Shown piece by piece: positions 59,879 through 64,000 of a stretch of 64,000 nt of DNA; position 1 is the first letter of the stretch, and each line of letters starts with the position of its first letter. The position numbers and the translations under genes were made by a program. Below the pieces are notes generated by a model. It had not been told where the DNA came from, did not search any database, and saw nothing but the letters and a program-made list of their open reading frames with translations. The DNA is from Pseudocitrobacter cyperus (GTDB lineage Bacteria; Pseudomonadota; Gammaproteobacteria; Enterobacterales; Enterobacteriaceae), in contig NZ_JAYMYY010000009.1 in the NCBI RefSeq assembly GCF_039889165.1, positions 62,001-126,000 of the forward strand, read 5' to 3'.

Positions 59879-60526
59879 TTAATCGTATGAAATTTCGTAA
59901 GTGGCATCGGCAGCAACATGACCACCGGTTGCGTTGTTGTTGGTTGGGTTAACGTAGCTAACCTGATATTTGTACACATCCCAGCCATTATCCTGGCTAT
60001 CACGGGCTTTGCCATCGTCATCGCCCGGCTCGATGATATTCGAGCTATGCGGGTTGGTGAGGGCGAAGGCTACGTTTTTAGCGCCATTGCTATCCGTATT
60101 TTTCAGATAGCTGGTGCCGTAGTAGAGCCCGGAGGATTTAGTCCATTTGACCTTACGGGTGAAGTTGCCGTGTTTACCATCCGGGTCGCCACAGTCTTTC
60201 AGGTTAATACTGAAATCTGTTCTGTTCACCAGGGTATTTTTGGTCAGCGCGGTGGTACGAACGGAACGCAGGAAAATAGTATTCCCGTCATTTTTTCCGC
60301 CGACAATTTTTACTTTGCAGGAGCCGGTGTACACGTCACCGTCAAAGAATACTTTACCACCGGTAACATAATCATTATCACCCCCACCAGGATAACTACC
60401 GTGGTCGTCACCACCACCGTGCCCGGATGAGTTGAAAGAACTAGCAGATGAATCATCTGCATATGCTGCCACGCTGCCACCCAATAATGCCGCGGTAACC
60501 ATCAAACCCAGATATATCTTTTTCAT
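59879..60526 (-). CDS. Major fimbrial subunit with Gly/Asp/His-rich leader
   Basis: A 215-residue pilin. The signal peptide ends at AYA (residue 23). A low-complexity stretch follows at about 25-57, rich in Ser, Gly, Asp and His (SSGHGGGDDHGSYPGGGDND), where pilins normally carry the hydrophobic donor strand. The pilin body begins with GGKVFFDGDVYTGSC (Cys70) and has a second cysteine in LKDCGDPDG; it ends ATYEISYD. It is the first gene of the leftward operon, about 80 bp from a 10-bp inverted repeat. Related to FimA-type subunits; the leader is unusual. Confidence 0.85.
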   Translation of the reverse strand: MKKIYLGLMVTAALLGGSVAAYADDSSASSFNSSGHGGGDDHGSYPGGGDNDYVTGGKVFFDGDVYTGSCKVKIVGGKNDGNTIFLRSVRTTALTKNTLVNRTDFSINLKDCGDPDGKHGNFTRKVKWTKSSGLYYGTSYLKNTDSNGAKNVAFALTNPHSSNIIEPGDDDGKARDSQDNGWDVYKYQVSYVNPTNNNATGGHVAADATYEISYD

Positions 60527-61651
60527 GTGCGTATCCTGTTACTGTGTTGTTTAGTAGGACATTCGAATAACAATGATAAAGACGTGCACAGTTTCCTCTC
60601 TTCAGGGATTAAATAACCGCTCAGGATTATTTAATCTCTCCTGCGATAAAAACTGCCTCGTAATAGTGGGCAAGCGAGGCGGTATTGCATCTAATACCTT
60701 TTTCGTATTTTAGTTAGGCTTTGGTGCCAAAATAGTATGACTGTGGCGAAGCGGCGGCATTTTTGCTGAGGGATTAACTGAATTGATGATATTGGATGAC
60801 GGTTTGTCTTGTGCGCCAGATCTCCTTTTATTAATGAAGGTATCTTTTCTTATCCACTGAACCGATGATGCGAAAGCGCGCGCATGCATCTATCAAAGAT
60901 GCCGAACGATAAAGGCCTTTGCCATAGTGAATTTTAAGAATATTCACTCGGCCTTTCTTCTGTCATTTTTCAGGGAAGTATTTATATTTCGCGTTGTGAA
61001 ATGTAGTTGATAATGTTTCTACGATGTTAAGGATAATTCTTGTCCTCTTTCTTATGGGGCTTGCTACAAAATCCGCAAGACAGTGCTCTGATCAGAAATG
61101 CTCTCCGCAGCGAACTGATACAATGGCCGGAATCTCTTACTAAGTGAATATTCGGGTCTCCTGGTGATGAACGTTGTGGACATTTATCACCCCTTCGTTA
61201 AGTTTTAGATGCTGCCATTTAATTGATTGTAAGTATAAAAATCTAACAAAATGACTTTGCTAAGTATATAAATATAACCACTGAGTTATTTCAGTACTTA
61301 ACTCTAAAAATAGTTTTATTTTTAGAGTAGTGATTTCATTTTAAATCTGCGTGTTTTTTGACCTTTCTTTTTTTTCAGATTGCTCGATAATTTATTACGT
61401 CAGCGAGACGGGGCTGTCGATATTAATGTGACCTGTCTCAACGATGTTTATGTATTAGTAAATCGCTAAGCAAATTGTGATTTGTGAATCTTTCATATGG
61501 GTTAAGGCTGATAATTTATATCTATTGGCAGGGAGCCTTTTAACTTTATCAGGGAGAGTGATCTTGCTGTTGAATTGTTTGAATGAAGGATTCTGAACGA
61601 TTTATTAATGCTTTTATTTCGTGTGTCGATCAATTAAAAGGATTGTTATTT
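60527..61651. promoter_or_regulatory. 1.1-kb divergent fimbrial control region rich in inverted repeats
   Basis: No convincing gene lies between the two outward-reading fimbrial operons. Inverted repeats seen: 60607-60636 (GATTAAATAA / TTATTTAATC, 10-bp spacer), 60652-60683 (ACTGCCTCG with CGAGGCGGT, one mismatch), 60911-60956 (nested AAAGGCC...GGCCTTT around GTGAAT...ATTCAC), and 61301-61328 (ACTCTAAAAATA / TATTTTTAGAGT, perfect, 4-nt loop). The stretch 61200-61520 is very AT-rich, suggesting H-NS control. A 39-codon frame at 61024 lacks a ribosome site. Confidence 0.6.
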
Positions 61652-62167
61652 ATGAAACTTAATAAAATTGTTTCTGCTTTCGTTCTGGCTTCTGGCGTGA
61701 TGGTATTTGGTGCGCAGGCAGACCAGGGTAGCGGCGTTGTTACCTTCACCGGCTCCGTAATTGATGCACCGTGCTCAATTGCTGCAGGTGATGAAGATCA
61801 GACTATCAGCCTGGGTCAGGTATCCAGCTCTGCTGTGGCAAACGGTGGTACTTCTACGCCGGTTCCGTTCTATATCCACCTGGAAAACTGCTCTGTCGAT
61901 ACGGCTAACACCGTGACCACGACCTTCAGCGGTGCATCTTCCAGCGTTGACGGCGCAGTACTGGGTGTAACCGGTAACGCGACGGATGTCGGGATCGTAA
62001 TGACCGATGGCGATAGCAACACCATTACTCTGGGTGAAGCCACCACCGGTCAGACCATCACCAACGGTGACAACACGCTCTCTTATTCCGCTTACATCAT
62101 CGGTGGCGAAGCACCGACTGAAGGTGATTTCACCGGCGTAACCAACTGGACTCTGGCTTACGAATAA
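61652..62167 (+). CDS. Major pilin of the second fimbrial operon
   Basis: A 171-residue pilin with a signal peptide ending GAQA (residue 22) and mature start DQGSGVVTFTGSVIDAPCSI, a regular donor strand and first pilin strand. The second cysteine is in HLENCSVDT, and the last strand is VTNWTLAYE, ending in the penultimate aromatic residue typical of chaperone-recognised subunits. It resembles the PapA/MrpA/PmfA (pi-type) subunits. The ATG at 61652 with AAAAGGA upstream is preferred to the frame start at 61583. Threonine-rich and well codon-adapted, as expected for an abundant pilin. Confidence 0.9.
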   Translation: MKLNKIVSAFVLASGVMVFGAQADQGSGVVTFTGSVIDAPCSIAAGDEDQTISLGQVSSSAVANGGTSTPVPFYIHLENCSVDTANTVTTTFSGASSSVDGAVLGVTGNATDVGIVMTDGDSNTITLGEATTGQTITNGDNTLSYSAYIIGGEAPTEGDFTGVTNWTLAYE

Positions 62168-62177
62168 TTCGTTGCCA

Positions 62178-62203
62178 TCAGACGGCCTTTAAAGGCCGTC
62201 TGA
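62178..62203 (+). terminator. Perfect palindrome between the pilin and the minor subunit
   Basis: TCAGACGGCCTTT and AAAGGCCGTCTGA form a 26-bp perfect palindrome 11 bp after the pilin stop, followed by AATTTG. It probably acts as a partial terminator or as a 3' stabiliser that raises pilin over downstream genes. Confidence 0.7.
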
Positions 62204-62239
62204 AATTTGCTTCAGTCGAATATGAGAAAAGGGATTGCG

Positions 62240-62794
62240 ATGATTTATTTAAATTCAACATCACTGTGGCCAGCGGGTCGGGCGTTCCTTTTTCTCTTAT
62301 CCGGTTTTTGTTCCCCGGTCATGGCCGCAAGTCAGGGCGAGGGCACCGTTTTTATTCGCGGTGAGGTTTTATATACCCCCTGTGCAATTGATCTTGATAG
62401 CCGCGATCAAACCATTGATATGGGTGAAACGCCAGTATCGGAAATTGCCGTTAAAGGTTATGGGCCGACAAAAAAATTTACGGTTCGTCTGATTAATTGT
62501 CTTTTATTGCCCGCACCAGGGCAAACCCAATATGACTCCGAGTATTACCAGATTACGTTCGACCCGATGGCTGGCAGCGATCGATTTTCGGTTAGCGGCG
62601 ATGCCGAAGGTATTGAACTGGCTATTCATGATAGTGAAGGCCATTTTGCTGAGCCTGGTATCGCGCTACCGGCCAGGGAAGTGACACCCGGAATAATGGA
62701 TTTGAATTATACCCTGCGTCTGGTCAGCAATGGCCAGCCGCTGAAGTCCGGACGTTACCAGACCCTGATTCGGTTCAGAATGGATTATTACTGA
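62240..62794 (+). CDS. Minor fimbrial subunit, PapH-like position
   Basis: A 184-residue pilin-like protein with a signal peptide ending PVMA (about residue 29) and a mature start ASQGEGTVFIRGEVLYTPCAID. The second cysteine is in LINCLLLPA, and the end is RFRMDYY. It stands between major pilin and usher, as the termination subunit PapH does in pap-type operons, though an ordinary minor pilin is possible. The ATG at 62240 has AAAAGGGA at good spacing; in-frame ATGs at 62207 and 62222 are less likely. Confidence 0.82.
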   Translation: MIYLNSTSLWPAGRAFLFLLSGFCSPVMAASQGEGTVFIRGEVLYTPCAIDLDSRDQTIDMGETPVSEIAVKGYGPTKKFTVRLINCLLLPAPGQTQYDSEYYQITFDPMAGSDRFSVSGDAEGIELAIHDSEGHFAEPGIALPAREVTPGIMDLNYTLRLVSNGQPLKSGRYQTLIRFRMDYY

Positions 62795-62795
62795 G

Positions 62796-64000
62796 ATGAA
62801 GACACCTTTTATTAAAAAAATGCCTTTTAAGCGTTCAGCGCTCAGTGCAGCCATATTTCTGCTGATCTTCCCCTCTGCTGTTCGGGCAGAAGATGAGATC
62901 CAGTTTAATACCGACGTTCTGGACACTCAGGATAAGGGTAATATCGATCTGAGCCACTTTTCCCGCCGCGGCTACGTGATGCCTGGCGAATATACCTTCA
63001 CGATTATGGTGAACAAGGACAGCTTGCGTGAAGAACCTATTGTCGTCTACGCCGAAGGTAAGGAGGGTAAAGATAGCCTCATTTGCCTGACGCCGGATCA
63101 GGTTTCCCGTCTCAACCTTAAAAGCAGTACGCTCAGCGAACTACGCTGGTTACGCGATGGGCAGTGCCTCGATACCACCAGTTTACACGGGATGGAAATG
63201 CGCGTGGATCTTTCAAAGGACACGCTCTATCTCTCTATTCCGCAGGCCTATATCGAATTTACCGCGCCAAACTGGGATCCTTCCTCGCGCTGGGATGAAG
63301 GGATTGCCGGCCTGATTGCCGACTACAACATCAATTTTCAGACGCAGCATGCCAATAATGCTTCCGACAGTCAGAACCTGAGCGGCACGGGGGTGTTCGG
63401 CGCAAACTTCGGGCCCTGGCGCGCCCGTGCCGACTGGCAGGCGAACTGGAATAGGCGCAGCGGTTATACGGACAAAGATTTTACCTTCAGCCGCTATTAC
63501 CTGTATCGCGCGATCCCCACGCTGAAAGCGAAACTGACGATGGGTGAGGATTACCTCAGCTCCGATATTTTTGACACCTTTCGTTTCAGCGGCGTCAGCC
63601 TCAACTCTGATTTAAGTATGCTGCCGCCAAGCCTGCGCGGCTATGCACCAGAAGTGACCGGTGTTTCACGCGCTGGCGGTAAAGTCGTTATCAGCCAGCA
63701 AGGACGTGTGCTTTACGAAACGCAGGTTGCAGCAGGGCCATTCCGTATTCAGGAACTGAATGATGCGGTCTCCGGCACTCTCGATGTGCGTGTCGAGGAG
63801 CTGGACGGCAGCGTGCAGGTCTTCCAGGTGAGCACCGCGTCCGTTCCCTATCTGACCCGCCCGGGGGCTGTGCGCTATAAGCTGGCTGCTGGCAAACCGT
63901 CAGAGTGGGAACACAGCATGGTCGGGCCGTTGTTCACCTCTGCGGAGGCGTCGTGGGGGATAGCTAATGGCTGGACACTCTATGGCGGCTCCATTATTGG
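62796..64000 (+). CDS. Fimbrial outer-membrane usher, pi-type (partial, runs off window)
   Basis: An open frame from the ATG at 62796, overlapping nothing but starting 1 bp after the minor subunit stop, and still open at the window end (401 codons seen). It has a signal peptide ending AVRA, then EIQFNTDVLDTQDKGNIDLS and GYVMPGEYTF, the N-terminal chaperone-binding domain of PapC/MrpC-like ushers. The pore region includes MGEDYLSSDIFDTFRFSGV and LPPSLRGYAPEVTGVSRAGG of the plug. A chaperone and further subunits are expected beyond the window. Confidence 0.93.
   Translation, partial: MKTPFIKKMPFKRSALSAAIFLLIFPSAVRAEDEIQFNTDVLDTQDKGNIDLSHFSRRGYVMPGEYTFTIMVNKDSLREEPIVVYAEGKEGKDSLICLTPDQVSRLNLKSSTLSELRWLRDGQCLDTTSLHGMEMRVDLSKDTLYLSIPQAYIEFTAPNWDPSSRWDEGIAGLIADYNINFQTQHANNASDSQNLSGTGVFGANFGPWRARADWQANWNRRSGYTDKDFTFSRYYLYRAIPTLKAKLTMGEDYLSSDIFDTFRFSGVSLNSDLSMLPPSLRGYAPEVTGVSRAGGKVVISQQGRVLYETQVAAGPFRIQELNDAVSGTLDVRVEELDGSVQVFQVSTASVPYLTRPGAVRYKLAAGKPSEWEHSMVGPLFTSAEASWGIANGWTLYGGSII

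Noticed and set aside
60719..60732. TTTGGTGCCAAA near-palindrome resembling fim switch ends
   Set aside because: No second inverted copy was found in the intergenic region, so it cannot bound an invertible segment.
62195..62204. GCCGTCTGAA, identical to the 10-mer Neisseria DNA uptake sequence
   Set aside because: It is part of a perfect palindromic hairpin after a pilin gene in an otherwise enteric context. One copy is expected by chance in this amount of sequence and gives no support for transfer from Neisseria.

Overview
This window is chromosomal DNA of an enteric bacterium (Enterobacteriaceae). Gene content, near-identical protein lengths and local order follow the Escherichia coli map over long stretches: tsr-opgB-yjjA-dnaC-dnaT-yjjB-yjjP-yjjQ-bglJ-fhuF-yjjZ-leuQPV-rsmC-holD-rimI-yjjG-prfC-osmY-ytjA-yjjV-yjjW-yjjI-deoCABD, then dkgA-yqhD-yqhC-yghB-metC-exbBD-yghZ-yghX-yghW-yghU-gss. 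It is not E. coli K-12: hpa genes, pobA, an orphan PTS EIIC, nikABCDER beside gss and two fimbrial clusters are placed differently or added. It fits Citrobacter, Kluyvera, Enterobacter or a relative; the genus cannot be fixed by reading alone. No insertion sequence, prophage, integrase or CRISPR array was seen.

Layout. 1-2.0 kb: edge of the 4-hydroxyphenylacetate cluster (hpaE start, hpaG, divergent repressor gene hpaR). 2.0-3.9 kb: a leftward trio of a FidL-like protein, a CadC-like membrane regulator and a LuxR-type regulator. 4.2-7.0 kb: a DpkA-like ketimine reductase and the serine receptor tsr. 7.0-12.8 kb: opgB, yjjA, the primosome genes dnaC/dnaT and the yjjPB exporter. 13-20.7 kb: pobA, yjjQ-bglJ behind an AT-rich block, a YbaK-like deacylase, an orphan PTS EIIC with a palindromic operator, fhuF, a diguanylate cyclase and yjjZ. 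20.7-27.6 kb: three leucine tRNA genes with their promoter, then conserved housekeeping genes. 27.8-35.9 kb: a nucleoside transporter, the YjjI/YjjW glycyl-radical pair and the deo operon with three candidate DeoR operators. 36-50 kb: the dkgA-to-gss block, joined to deoD at a map breakpoint relative to K-12, with an unusual membrane chemoreceptor between exbD and yghZ. 50.1-55.5 kb: nickel import operon nikABCDE and its regulator gene nikR. 55.5-64 kb: two divergent chaperone-usher fimbrial clusters separated by 1.1 kb of AT-rich, inverted-repeat-rich DNA; the second runs off the window.

How the genes work together. The transporter near 28 kb and deoCABD form a nucleoside import and breakdown block, and the glycyl-radical pair reads divergently from the same control region. 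Metal control is well marked: Fur-like boxes before fhuF, yjjZ and exbB, tandem Met boxes before metC, and a perfect NikR operator before nikA. Aromatic catabolism appears twice (hpa and pobA). The most unusual features are the histidine-rich membrane chemoreceptor at 43.1 kb, the EIIC with a 29-bp palindrome overlapping its predicted promoter, the glycyl-radical system, and the fimbrial pair whose first pilin carries a Gly/Asp/His-rich leader.
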